Of a DNA stretch of 64,000 nt, positions 6,865-15,595 are shown piece by piece (the stretch's first letter is position 1; the number at the start of each line of letters is the position of its first letter). This DNA comes from an uncultured bacterium (GTDB lineage Bacteria > Cyanobacteriota > Vampirovibrionia > Gastranaerophilales > Gastranaerophilaceae), in NCBI GenBank assembly GCA_902761735.1, contig CACWLL010000009.1:34161-98160 (forward strand). Reading direction: 5' to 3'. The notes beneath the pieces were generated by a model. It ran no database searches. It was given only the letters and a program-made list of their open reading frames with translations, and was not told the DNA's origin. The translations under genes were made by a program, and so were the position numbers.

Positions 6865-8358
6865 ATGGGAATGGCAGCATCACAAGCTAGATTTTTAGGG
6901 CTAACGGCAAGACAGAATAATGTCGAGTTTGAAGGTCAACAGATTAACCAACAGCGTACAATGTTGTCTAACGAATCTGCTAATTATTACAATGATTTGT
7001 TAGGTATGTCTGTACCGACACCACCTTCAGTCGACAGCTTTACAAAGACAATTTATACTTTCTCGGACGGGGCGTTGACAAATACTGTTACGTCAATGAT
7101 TGCGCAGTCGAACGGAATGTATACAATGAGCTACCTGTCAAAATGGCAAGATGATTATGCTGCTATTGCCGCTGCGACAAGCGTTGTTTCACAACTTGGA
7201 GCTCCGGGAAACTATGTTTATGCTATCGGTTCAAGAAACCTGAGAACTTTAGGTTTGCTTCAAGGTAATACTGTAATGGGTAATACAATAGTTGTAAACG
7301 GCAAGGCTTATAATGTTCAAACAGATGCAACAGGTCCTTACTATGAGGCAACAACTTATGAAAAGCAACCGAGACAGCAGGTTCCGCAAAATGAAATTGC
7401 TAATTTTGAATATTATCAATATGATCAGGCAACGAATACAATTATATCTCAAGTGTTTAAAGATGCTGCAACAGGCGGATTTTATACCCTTGATGATGAC
7501 GAAAATCGTACGGATTTACCTGGTGTTACAGAAGAAGATTTAATTATTGCGTTATATAATGAAGTAAATACCGGTAATGTTGATGATGATACCGAATACA
7601 GTACTACTTTAATTGAAAAAAATGCTGACGGTAATTATTATTATGAACCGTATGAAGAAGTAACAAGTAAGAATTATCTTACACAGGCTCAAATTCAAAG
7701 CATTACAACAAGTTCTTATGCAACTGATGATGAATATTTGAGTACGTTATCACCAACTCAGCTTGCTAATACTTTAAAAGAAGAAGCTGCTTGGAAAGAA
7801 TTGTTAACTCAAAAGTACGGACTCAGTGACTGGATGGTAAGATATGCTCTTGATACAACTACGGGTATTCACAGACCTTACTTCTACGCTGTCAATGATT
7901 TAGAAAATGCTGTATATGATCCGACTACAAAAACTTCATTGTCAAAAATTAATTGTTACACTATCGGCAGTGAAGAAAAGATAGAAGAATTCAAGGGCGT
8001 TCAAAATTGTAAGATTGAAAAAGATTCTTCAGGAAGATTGATTACTTTGAGTATTCCTACTGTTTTGGATAATGGTTCGGTTTTATATGTTGATTATCCG
8101 CTTACAACCGAAACTTCAACCGATCAGGAAAAATACAATGATGCTATGAATCAATATGAATATGATAAAGCGTTATATGATCAAGCAGTTGAAAAAATCA
8201 ATGCTAAGATTGAAGTAATTCAAGCTGAAGATAAAAATCTGGAATTGAGATTGAAACAACTTGATACTGAACAAAAAGCTATTCAAACAGAAAAAGATGC
8301 TGTATCAAAAGTTATTGAAAAGAATACAAGCGATACTTTCAAAACTTTCTCAGCATAA
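6865..8358 (+). CDS. MGMAASQAR family protein, first paralogue
   Basis: A 497-aa protein with an AAAGGAAA site 9 bases upstream. Residues 1-50 (MGMAASQARFLGLTARQNN, then VEFEGQQINQQRTML) form a helix almost the same as the start of the protein at 29908. The last ~75 residues are a coiled coil (LELRLKQLDTEQKAIQTEKD) ending NTSDTFKTFSA, again shared. Between them lies a divergent, Tyr/Asp/Thr-rich region with no signal peptide or membrane helix. Conserved helical ends around a variable middle recall flagellin, hook and type III needle proteins, but there is no recognisable homology, so a filament role is only a hypothesis. Single gene with its own terminator. Confidence 0.78.
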   Translation: MGMAASQARFLGLTARQNNVEFEGQQINQQRTMLSNESANYYNDLLGMSVPTPPSVDSFTKTIYTFSDGALTNTVTSMIAQSNGMYTMSYLSKWQDDYAAIAAATSVVSQLGAPGNYVYAIGSRNLRTLGLLQGNTVMGNTIVVNGKAYNVQTDATGPYYEATTYEKQPRQQVPQNEIANFEYYQYDQATNTIISQVFKDAATGGFYTLDDDENRTDLPGVTEEDLIIALYNEVNTGNVDDDTEYSTTLIEKNADGNYYYEPYEEVTSKNYLTQAQIQSITTSSYATDDEYLSTLSPTQLANTLKEEAAWKELLTQKYGLSDWMVRYALDTTTGIHRPYFYAVNDLENAVYDPTTKTSLSKINCYTIGSEEKIEEFKGVQNCKIEKDSSGRLITLSIPTVLDNGSVLYVDYPLTTETSTDQEKYNDAMNQYEYDKALYDQAVEKINAKIEVIQAEDKNLELRLKQLDTEQKAIQTEKDAVSKVIEKNTSDTFKTFSA

Positions 8359-8400
8359 AAAAAGATTTCCTTTCCTTTTTCCTTTTTCCTATTAATTTCC

Positions 8401-8434
8401 AACGACTGGGTTTACTTAGTCGTTTTTTTTTTGC
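8401..8434 (+). terminator. Rho-independent terminator
   Basis: AACGACT (8401-8407) pairs with AGTCGTT (8418-8424), continuing into a run of ten T. Ends the transcript of the MGM protein gene. Confidence 0.9.
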
Positions 8435-8466
8435 CTGAGGCACATCAAGCGATGCTTAGCTCGTGA

Positions 8467-8501
8467 ATGGCAAGGTTAATAATTTGTGTTAGAATAAAAA
8501 T
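8467..8501 (+). promoter_or_regulatory. Extended -10 promoter giving a leaderless start
   Basis: TGT-TAGAAT, with the hexamer at 8490-8495, ends 6 bases before the ATG at 8502. Transcription would begin at or next to the start codon, and no Shine-Dalgarno is present. Confidence 0.55.
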
Positions 8502-9368
8502 ATGAGAGATTTTGGTTCAAATTACAAGAAAATATACGGACTTGTTTCAGAAGATATTGCGAAGGTTAATAATAGAGTTATAAAAGAGTTTTCTGAAGAT
8601 AAAGTTTTAAGTGATAAGCTAAGAGAGTATTTGAAAGCCCCGTCAAAGCATATTAGAGCGGTTTTGTCTTTTTTATATTTGCGTTCTTTAGGGTTGGAAA
8701 TTGACGAGAAGCAAATTTTATTTCAATCGGTTATTGAAATGATACATAACGCATCATTGATACATGATGACGTGATTGATGAGAGTCAAATTCGTCGGGG
8801 TAATTTGTCATTGAATAGTTCTGCAGGTAACCATATTGCGGTTATCCTAGGAGATTATGTTATTTCAAAAGCTTTAAATTTGGTATGTGAATTAGATAAT
8901 ACAAGAATATACGAGCTATTTTCAAAAACAATGTCAGAAATGTGTATTGGGGAAGTAATGCAGTATAATTCATTGTATAAAATCACGACAATAGAAGAAT
9001 ATTTGGTTAAAACATATAAAAAAACCGCTACGTTATTTGAGATGGCTCTGTACGGAGCTTTGTATATTTCCGGCAGCGATTGTCATAGGGCTGTGAGTTT
9101 TGCCAAGAATTTCGGTATTGCTTTTCAATTAAGGGATGATATAAAAAATATTGTTGAAAATATTGCCGATAGCGATATAAAAAATGGAGTATATACCGCG
9201 CCTGTTATATTTAGCGGTTCTGTGGAAACATATTCCTCGGGTATTGAAAAAGCTGTCGGTTTATCAGATAATTACATACATAATGCCAAAAAAGAGCTTG
9301 ATAATATTGGGCAAAGTGAATATAAAACGGCATTAATTGAGCTTACGGAGTTATTAAGATATGAATAA
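8502..9368 (+). CDS. Polyprenyl diphosphate synthase
   Basis: Chain-elongating trans-prenyltransferase that adds isopentenyl units to an allylic diphosphate, feeding quinone or lipid carriers. The first Asp-rich motif is DDVID (residues 89-93) in LIHDDVIDESQIRRG; the second is QLRDDIKN near 213, where the last Asp of DDxxD is Asn, so its metal binding may be altered. Length 288 aa is slightly short of the usual ~320. It overlaps the signal peptidase gene by 8 bases. Product chain length (hepta-, octa- or nonaprenyl) cannot be read from sequence. The isoprene units would come from the dxs pathway encoded at 23.4 kb. Confidence 0.88.
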   Translation: MRDFGSNYKKIYGLVSEDIAKVNNRVIKEFSEDKVLSDKLREYLKAPSKHIRAVLSFLYLRSLGLEIDEKQILFQSVIEMIHNASLIHDDVIDESQIRRGNLSLNSSAGNHIAVILGDYVISKALNLVCELDNTRIYELFSKTMSEMCIGEVMQYNSLYKITTIEEYLVKTYKKTATLFEMALYGALYISGSDCHRAVSFAKNFGIAFQLRDDIKNIVENIADSDIKNGVYTAPVIFSGSVETYSSGIEKAVGLSDNYIHNAKKELDNIGQSEYKTALIELTELLRYE

Positions 9369-10326
9369 TTTTATAGGAAAAATGTCTTATGAGGAATTTA
9401 TTGATGCAATTAAGATTATTTTCTCAAATGATGGCGAAGAGGGAAATGTAGAGCGAAAATCTGTAAAAGAGCGCATAGCAGATTCTGGCAGAGAATTTAC
9501 TGATTTTATAAGATATGTTTTTTCTGTTCAAATCTTTAAAGATTTAATTAAATCTGTTATGAATTTTATAAAATGGATTTTTTCGATATTTACTCTTGAT
9601 TTTTGGATAAATATAAAAAATAATGTGCTTGAATTTTTGGGGTTTGGCAATGATGAGGAATCACCTGTTGATAATGAACCGGAAGAACTGACAAAAGAAG
9701 TTTTTATAAGAAAAGGGAAAAAGGTAAAAGCTTTTTTGTGGGAAACTCTTGATACAATTATTTTTGTAGTTGTTATGGTAGTTATAATAAGATTTTTTAT
9801 CGGAGAAATCCGTTGGATACCGTCAGGCTCTATGCATCCTACTTTATATGAGGGTGATAGAATTTTCGTTGAAAGATATTCACGTTTCTACAAAACTCCT
9901 GACCGTGGGGATATAATGGTATTTTATCCTCCGTTTGAAAATTTGAAAAATACTCCGGTAAAACTGTTTGCAAGATATACGGGCTTTTTCTGTAAAGATA
10001 TAGCATTCATTAAACGTGTAGTCGGACTTCCGGGTGAAAAATATGAAATAAAATTTGACGATTACGGTAAAGGTACGGTTTATATAAACGATAAACCTCT
10101 CGATGAACCGTATATTCAGAGCCCTTATGATTATACGCCATGTTCGGATACTATGCATTGCGGTCCTGAAATTATTCCGGAAGGACATTATCTTATGTTG
10201 GGTGATAACCGAGGTAATTCTCAGGATGGCAGATATTGGGGATTACTTCCTAAGGAAAGATTTATCGGGAGAGCCGTATTCCTTTTCTGGCCGTTTAACA
10301 GAGTTAAAACTCTTAAGTTGGATTAA
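9361..10326 (+). CDS. lepB: Signal peptidase I with long N-terminal extension
   Basis: Cleaves signal peptides from exported proteins at the outer face of the inner membrane. The catalytic serine lies in PSGSMHPTL (Ser157) and the general-base lysine in FIKRVVGLPGE; the conserved GDNRGNSQDGRYWG box follows. The membrane helix (TIIFVVVMVVIIRFFIG) is just before the serine box, as usual. The first ~125 residues are extra compared with a typical enzyme and include amphipathic stretches such as VMNFIKWIFSIFTLDFWI. The start overlaps the polyprenyl synthase gene by 8 bases, so the two are coupled. Confidence 0.93.
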   Translation: MNNFIGKMSYEEFIDAIKIIFSNDGEEGNVERKSVKERIADSGREFTDFIRYVFSVQIFKDLIKSVMNFIKWIFSIFTLDFWINIKNNVLEFLGFGNDEESPVDNEPEELTKEVFIRKGKKVKAFLWETLDTIIFVVVMVVIIRFFIGEIRWIPSGSMHPTLYEGDRIFVERYSRFYKTPDRGDIMVFYPPFENLKNTPVKLFARYTGFFCKDIAFIKRVVGLPGEKYEIKFDDYGKGTVYINDKPLDEPYIQSPYDYTPCSDTMHCGPEIIPEGHYLMLGDNRGNSQDGRYWGLLPKERFIGRAVFLFWPFNRVKTLKLD

Positions 10327-10378
10327 TTCGGGGCAAAATTTTTGTAAAACGCAGAAACAAAAAATGTTATCTTGATAG

Positions 10379-10553
10379 AATTGCTTTTCGGGTGATAAAA
10401 CGTTAATTGCTGCCGGAAAGCGGACAAATGGATTAGAAAACACTAAGCTGGTTTCAATAGGTGATGATGTTTGAGTTGTGAAATTGTCGTGATTCTTGCG
10501 GAATTTACGATAAATTCGGTAATAGTGTTCATAATTTATCAAGTAAGCAAATT
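10379..10553 (+). ncRNA. Structured RNA of about 175 nt, 6S-like candidate
   Basis: The two ends pair over 150 bases: TTGCTT (10381-10386) with AAGCAA (10545-10550), and TGATAAA (10393-10399) with TTTATCA (10535-10541), then TGCCG (10411-10415) with CGGTA (10517-10521). A GGTTTCA/TGAAATT stem (about 10450 and 10479) lies at the tip. A closing stem, a large central bubble flanked by GCGGA-like words on both sides, and a terminal stem is the 6S RNA plan, and the length fits. TTGTAA (10342-10347), 17 bases, TGTTAT (10365-10370) could be its promoter. No terminator follows, consistent with processing. Identity as 6S is inferred. Confidence 0.5.
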
Positions 10554-10554
10554 A

Positions 10555-10583
10555 TTGACTTGTGAGTGTCGTTATGTTATAAG
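10555..10583 (+). promoter_or_regulatory. Promoter of glycosyltransferase genes
   Basis: TTGACT (10555-10560), a 17-base spacer and TATAAG (10578-10583). Predicted start near 10590 gives a leader of about 145 bases. Confidence 0.75.
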
Positions 10584-10638
10584 TGACTCAATAAGTAATA
10601 ACGAACGAATAATATAAATCTGGTGCTACAATGTTGAG

Positions 10639-10692
10639 ATAAAGCGTCAATACCCGTATATAGTGCTAACTGTATATACTGGTACGCTTTAT
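10639..10692 (+). promoter_or_regulatory. Long hairpin in the 5' leader
   Basis: ATAAAGCGT (10639-10647) pairs with ACGCTTTAT (10684-10692), and inside it GTATATA pairs with TATATAC, with ACC/GGT between. The hairpin lies about 30 bases before the GGAG site of the next gene. It matches no riboswitch class I know. Confidence 0.6.
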
Positions 10693-10734
10693 TGGTGTGA
10701 TTAACCAAATTGCAGAAGAGATGGAGAAAAACTA

Positions 10735-11796
10735 TTGAATAAAACTAAATGTAAAATTTTAATAGCCTACCATAAACCGGCAATACTATTAAAATCAGAA
10801 ATTATTCAACCAATACATGTAGGCAGAGATATTGCGTTGACTAAATCTAAGGACGGTGCAAACTCAAATAACCACATTGAGTGGTTGGAACGAAATATGC
10901 CGGGAGATAATACCGGAGAAAATATTTCAAAATTAAACAGATATTTTTCAGAGTTAACCGGATTATATTGGGCTTGGAAAAACTATGACAAGTTAGAAAA
11001 TCCTGATTATATTGGGCTCATGCAATATCGTAGACATTTTATATTTGACGATAAGATACTTTTAAATCATAAAAATACTGAAATAGAGAATTGCTATAGC
11101 ATATTGGAATTTAATTATGCACCTAAAAATTATCAAAATATGATAGGTTTGAACGATGAAAATATACTAAAAGTATTGGATGAATACGATTATGTAACCG
11201 TCAAAGAGTGTGATTTTAGTTACAGAGGGCTAGATAACGTAAAAGAGGATTATGTAAATAATATAGAAGGTACGCAAGAAAAAGACTATGATTTGATGTC
11301 ACAAATAGTTGAATCGAAATATCCCCATATGTTGAAGTATCTGCAGCATCAATTAAATAGTCCAAAAACTTATTTATATCAAATGTTTATTTTACCAAGA
11401 GAAGAATTTTTCAAATATATGCAATTTTTATTTGATATTCTTTTTGAAATTCTTGATAGAGTTGATTTTTCCACATATACAATCAACGGGCAGAGAACTT
11501 TGGGGTATTTAGGCGAAAAATTATTCGATTGTTACATAAGATATTTACAGGCAGAAACAGGATTAAAACATAAAGAAGTTATTTCGACTCTTGTTTATTG
11601 TAATGAGCCGGTATCAGAATGTGAAAAGTTAAAAAAATCATTTATAAAACAAGTTTTTAAAAAGTCATTATACAAGATTAGATATAAATTAACTTTTAAT
11701 AGTAGTAGGAAATTGTATAAAGAACAGTATTATAAGCAAAAGAATTTAGTAAAGATAATTGAAAAATTGCAGAAGGGAAGCGTACTATGCAACTAA
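10735..11796 (+). CDS. DUF4422 glycosyltransferase (surface polysaccharide)
   Basis: A 353-aa protein with a TTG start 8 bases after GGAG. It carries the DUF4422 signature: ILIAYHKPA at the start, LTGLYWAWKN, then DYIGLMQYRRHF, and a later TYLYQMFILPREEF segment. DUF4422 proteins occur in capsule and lipopolysaccharide clusters and are thought to transfer hexoses. The C terminus is basic (KKSLYKIRYKLTF), compatible with membrane attachment. It overlaps the next gene by 10 bases. With only two such genes here, this is a small island rather than a full capsule cluster. Confidence 0.85.
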   Translation: MNKTKCKILIAYHKPAILLKSEIIQPIHVGRDIALTKSKDGANSNNHIEWLERNMPGDNTGENISKLNRYFSELTGLYWAWKNYDKLENPDYIGLMQYRRHFIFDDKILLNHKNTEIENCYSILEFNYAPKNYQNMIGLNDENILKVLDEYDYVTVKECDFSYRGLDNVKEDYVNNIEGTQEKDYDLMSQIVESKYPHMLKYLQHQLNSPKTYLYQMFILPREEFFKYMQFLFDILFEILDRVDFSTYTINGQRTLGYLGEKLFDCYIRYLQAETGLKHKEVISTLVYCNEPVSECEKLKKSFIKQVFKKSLYKIRYKLTFNSSRKLYKEQYYKQKNLVKIIEKLQKGSVLCN

Positions 11797-12902
11797 AAGA
11801 TGTAGCTGTAGTTTTACTTTGTTATGCAGATTATGAGTCATTAGAAATTGCTCTTGCGGCACATACAAAATTTATGGAACCTGATACCAAAATATTCTTA
11901 TTGCAAAACGGGCGAGGTACATATGATTGTGAGAGAACTTATAGAGTTGCAAAAAGATACGCAGACCTTTTTCCTCGTAATATAGTCGTTGTTGATTGGA
12001 TTGAACCTCAAAAGCCATATTTGGCAATAAAGGAATTACTTAATTCAAAAATTATGCAGCCATACTCATATATATGCAAGGTTGATGATGACGTATTCCC
12101 TGTTACAGAGGGTTGGCTGAAACAATTGATTGAAAGTTATAATACTTCTTCTGAAAAATATGGTGATGATTTAGCATATGTAACTTCTCTTGTAAATAAT
12201 AACCCTTGGGGATTTATAAAAACTTTGGAAATAATGGATTTAAAAGAGGAATATCTCCAAAATGTTGCAAGAGAACACATTGTTGGTAAAGGAGAATTAG
12301 TTTCAAAAGATGAAATTCGTGATGGGCTTTGCGGTACAGTATGGCATAATCCATACATATCACGATGGTTGCATAAAAAAACGACATTAAATATAGAAGA
12401 ATTTATAGATAAATGTAAATCTCAAAGTGATTGTTTGGTAAATCATAAAGAAAGATATTCCATAAATTGTATGCTATTTAAAAAAGAGTTATGGAATGCT
12501 ATAGATATCAAAAAATTTGATGACGAATATATGTGTCACCAGTATTGTTTGAACAATGATAAAAAAATTGTTGCTCGTTGTAATGTTCCAATGATTCATT
12601 TATTTTTCTATTCTCAAAGAGAAGAAAATAAAGATTTAATACCAAATATAAGAAATTATTATGAAAAGTTTTTACAATTACCATTCCCGATATCAATATG
12701 TCCGAATAAAGAATACGAAAATGAAAACAGATTAAGATATATTGAGCAGATGTCGTGTAAAAATGATTCCCCTGAGAAATTTTCTTTTATAAAGACAATA
12801 TTTTCAATAAGGAATTCGTCAGATAAAACTCATAAAATTATTACTATTTTAGGTATTAAAATTAAAATTAAGAGAATAAAAAAGGTTTCTTATAAGCAGT
12901 AA
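11787..12902 (+). CDS. GT-A fold glycosyltransferase
   Basis: A 371-aa protein. The start VAVVLLCYADYESLEIAL and the KVDDDVFP motif (residues ~93-100) match a family 2-like GT-A fold with its metal-binding DxD. The end, IITILGIKIKIKRIKK, is the basic amphipathic tail common on capsule and glycan transferases. The binding site GAAGGGAAG lies within the end of the DUF4422 gene, so the pair is coupled. Donor and acceptor cannot be read from sequence. Confidence 0.82.
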   Translation: MQLKDVAVVLLCYADYESLEIALAAHTKFMEPDTKIFLLQNGRGTYDCERTYRVAKRYADLFPRNIVVVDWIEPQKPYLAIKELLNSKIMQPYSYICKVDDDVFPVTEGWLKQLIESYNTSSEKYGDDLAYVTSLVNNNPWGFIKTLEIMDLKEEYLQNVAREHIVGKGELVSKDEIRDGLCGTVWHNPYISRWLHKKTTLNIEEFIDKCKSQSDCLVNHKERYSINCMLFKKELWNAIDIKKFDDEYMCHQYCLNNDKKIVARCNVPMIHLFFYSQREENKDLIPNIRNYYEKFLQLPFPISICPNKEYENENRLRYIEQMSCKNDSPEKFSFIKTIFSIRNSSDKTHKIITILGIKIKIKRIKKVSYKQ

Positions 12903-13036
12903 TTTATGTGCTTTTATTATTCTAAAATATAAGTAATATTTTGATTTCGATTGTTTTAATTAATTGTATTAATTTACAATCGGGTGTCTTTGTGTTAGTC
13001 TTTACGTATTAATGTTGAAATTGAGAGGGAATATAA

Positions 13037-15541
13037 ATGAAAGAAGCGTATTTTCCGCAGGAAATAGAAAAGAAATGGCAAAAAGTATGGGAAGAAACAG
13101 GTGCTTTTAAAACTCCTGATGACAGTGATAAACCTAAATATTATGCCCTGTCAATGTTTCCTTACCCATCAGGCAAATTACACATGGGACACGTTAGAAA
13201 TTATACAATTACCGATGTAATTGCCCGTTTTAAAAAGGCACAAGGGTATAATGTATTACATCCGATTGGGTGGGATAGTTTCGGTTTACCGGCTGAAAAT
13301 GCCGCTATGAAACATGGTGCAAATCCTGAAAAATGGACTGATGAAAATATCGCTTATATGACAAAACAGCTGAAAATGCTGGGTCTTTCTTATGATTGGG
13401 ATAGAGAAGTAGCTACTTGCAAGCCTGAGTATTACAAATGGACACAATGGCTCTTTTTGCAGTTGTATAAAAAAGGTTTGGCTTATAAAAAAGAGGCTGC
13501 CGTTAATTGGTGTAACGATTGCGGAACAGTTCTCGCTAATGAGCAAGTGATTGACGGCAAATGTTGGCGATGTGACAGTGTCGTTGAGAAAAAGTATCTT
13601 TCTCAGTGGTTTTTGAAAATAACTGATTATGCAGATGTGTTATTGGAAGATTTGGAAAAACTTCCGGGTTGGGGTGATAATGTAAAAACAATGCAGGCAA
13701 ATTGGATTGGGAAATCGCACGGTGCAATTCTCAGATTCCCTGTTATCGATGCTCCGAGTGGAGAAAAAATGGAAGTTCCTGTGTATACGACAAGACCGGA
13801 TACCGTTCATGGTATAACATACCTTGTTGTAGCTCCTGAATATAAGGATATAGAAAAACTTACAACTGCGGAAAATAAAGTTTCTGTTGAGGAATATAGG
13901 GCAAATGCCCGTAAAATGTCTGAGATTGAAAGACTTTCGACAGACAGGCCTAAGACGGGTGTACCTCTCGGAACTCACTGTAAAAACCCATTTACGGGGG
14001 AAACATTCCCTCTTTGGACAGCTGATTATGCTCTTGTTGAATACGGTACGGGTGCGGTAATGGCTGTTCCGACCCACGATACAAGGGATTTTGCGTTTGC
14101 AAAGAAATATAATCTTCCTTTAAAGGTTGTTATCAAGCCTGCGGATAAAGATTTGGGAGTTCCTGAAACGTGGGCGGATGCGTATGTTGATCCGGGTGTG
14201 CTTGTAAATTCCGCTGAATTTAACGGAATGGATAATGAAAGTGCCAAAAAAGCTATTACTCAAAAAGCGGTTGACGAAGGTTTTGGAGAATTTAAGACGC
14301 AGTACCGACTCCGTGACTGGCTTATTTCAAGACAGAGGTATTGGGGTGCTCCAATCCCTGTTGTATATTGTGATAAATGTGGTATTCAACCTGTTCCTGA
14401 AAATCAATTACCGGTACTTCTTCCAAAAGATGTTGATTTCTCTGTCGTAGGTAAATCCCCTATAACGACGTCACCGACATTTAAAGATACGGTCTGCCCT
14501 GTTTGCGGCGGACATGCTACAAGAGAAATGGATACAATGGATACGTTCATTTGTTCAAGTTGGTATTATTTAAGATATGCTGATGCTCGTAACGATAAAG
14601 AATGTTTTAATAAAGATAAAGTAAACCACTGGCTCCCAGTTGACCAGTATGTAGGCGGTATTGAGCACGCAATTCTTCACCTTTTATATTCAAGATTTTT
14701 TACAAAAGCATTAAGGGATTGCGGATTGTTGGATTTTGATGAACCGTTTAAAAATTTACTTACTCAAGGTATGGTATTGAAAGATGGCTCAAAGATGTCA
14801 AAGTCTAAGGGTAATACGGTTGACCCGGATGAAATATTTGAAAATTACGGGGCTGATACTGCAAGATTATTTATTCTTTCAGATTCACCGCCGGCAAGAG
14901 ATTTTGATTGGTCAGATGCAGGAGTTGAAGGCTGTTATAAATTTCTGAACAGAGTCTGGAGATTGATTGCAACAAATGCTGATAATATTTCTTTGAATGT
15001 TCCTGATATCAAGGCAGGTGATTTAAAGAAAAAAGAAAACGATGATTTATTGCGTTTTGTTCATATCTCAATTAAGGGAATTACTAATGATATTTCTAAC
15101 GATTTCCAATTTAATACGGTAATTTCAAAGTATAGAGAACTTACAAATGCTATATATGATTGGCAGGGCAAAAAATCTTCGCTTGATGAGGAAGATAAAC
15201 TTATATTGAGTTTCGCAATTATATCATTGATGAAGTTGATGTCGCCGGTTGCGGTACATTTAACGGAAGAAGCATGGCACGATTTATGCGGAGAGGGCTC
15301 AATTCATAATCAACCTTGGTGTGAATGGGATGAAAGCCTTGCGAAATCAAGCTCAATAACTCTTGTAGTTCAAATCAACGGAAAAGTTAAGGATAAAATT
15401 GAAGTTGACGAAGGTTTATCTCAGGATGAAATGAAAGAAAAAGCCTTATCCAGTGAAAAGGTAAAAACCTTAACCGAAGGAAAAACAATTGTGAAAGTAA
15501 TTGTTGTTCCGAAAAAATTGGTTAATATTGTTGTTAAATAA
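13037..15541 (+). CDS. leuS: Leucyl-tRNA synthetase
   Basis: Charges tRNA-Leu in the cytoplasm. Class I signatures are intact: HMGH in PYPSGKLHMGHVRNYT near residue 45, and KMSKS in DGSKMSKSKGNTVDPD near 590. The editing domain is present between them (TTRPDTVHGITYLVVAPE). Two zinc-type CxxC pairs are visible (NWCNDCGTV and CDKCG). The length of 834 aa is normal for bacterial enzymes. A GAGAGGGAA site precedes the ATG. Followed after 55 bases by rsmI. Confidence 0.97.
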   Translation: MKEAYFPQEIEKKWQKVWEETGAFKTPDDSDKPKYYALSMFPYPSGKLHMGHVRNYTITDVIARFKKAQGYNVLHPIGWDSFGLPAENAAMKHGANPEKWTDENIAYMTKQLKMLGLSYDWDREVATCKPEYYKWTQWLFLQLYKKGLAYKKEAAVNWCNDCGTVLANEQVIDGKCWRCDSVVEKKYLSQWFLKITDYADVLLEDLEKLPGWGDNVKTMQANWIGKSHGAILRFPVIDAPSGEKMEVPVYTTRPDTVHGITYLVVAPEYKDIEKLTTAENKVSVEEYRANARKMSEIERLSTDRPKTGVPLGTHCKNPFTGETFPLWTADYALVEYGTGAVMAVPTHDTRDFAFAKKYNLPLKVVIKPADKDLGVPETWADAYVDPGVLVNSAEFNGMDNESAKKAITQKAVDEGFGEFKTQYRLRDWLISRQRYWGAPIPVVYCDKCGIQPVPENQLPVLLPKDVDFSVVGKSPITTSPTFKDTVCPVCGGHATREMDTMDTFICSSWYYLRYADARNDKECFNKDKVNHWLPVDQYVGGIEHAILHLLYSRFFTKALRDCGLLDFDEPFKNLLTQGMVLKDGSKMSKSKGNTVDPDEIFENYGADTARLFILSDSPPARDFDWSDAGVEGCYKFLNRVWRLIATNADNISLNVPDIKAGDLKKKENDDLLRFVHISIKGITNDISNDFQFNTVISKYRELTNAIYDWQGKKSSLDEEDKLILSFAIISLMKLMSPVAVHLTEEAWHDLCGEGSIHNQPWCEWDESLAKSSSITLVVQINGKVKDKIEVDEGLSQDEMKEKALSSEKVKTLTEGKTIVKVIVVPKKLVNIVVK

Positions 15542-15553
15542 GTGAAAATTATG

Positions 15554-15579
15554 GGTGGGGCAAATATCTATGTCCCACC
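15554..15579 (+). terminator. Intergenic hairpin between leuS and rsmI
   Basis: GGTGGGGCA (15554-15562) pairs with TGTCCCACC (15571-15579) with one G-U pair and an 8-base loop. No T-run follows, so it may be an RNA processing or stability element rather than a terminator. Confidence 0.5.
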
Positions 15580-15595
15580 TATATAAGAGAATGTA

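Larger units (their letters stand above)
10327..10734. other. 408-bp gene-free region with RNA structure and promoters
   Basis: No protein gene is visible. The left part holds a self-complementary RNA candidate, the right part a strong promoter and a structured leader for the glycosyltransferase genes, each listed separately. Confidence 0.75.

Noticed and set aside
10560..10734. tRNA or tmRNA in the leader before the glycosyltransferases
   Set aside because: No T-loop (GTTCRA) or CCA end and no cloverleaf pairing could be found; the structure is a plain hairpin.
13640..14077. Minus-strand open frame of 145 codons inside leuS
   Set aside because: Shadow of a highly conserved synthetase gene on the other strand.
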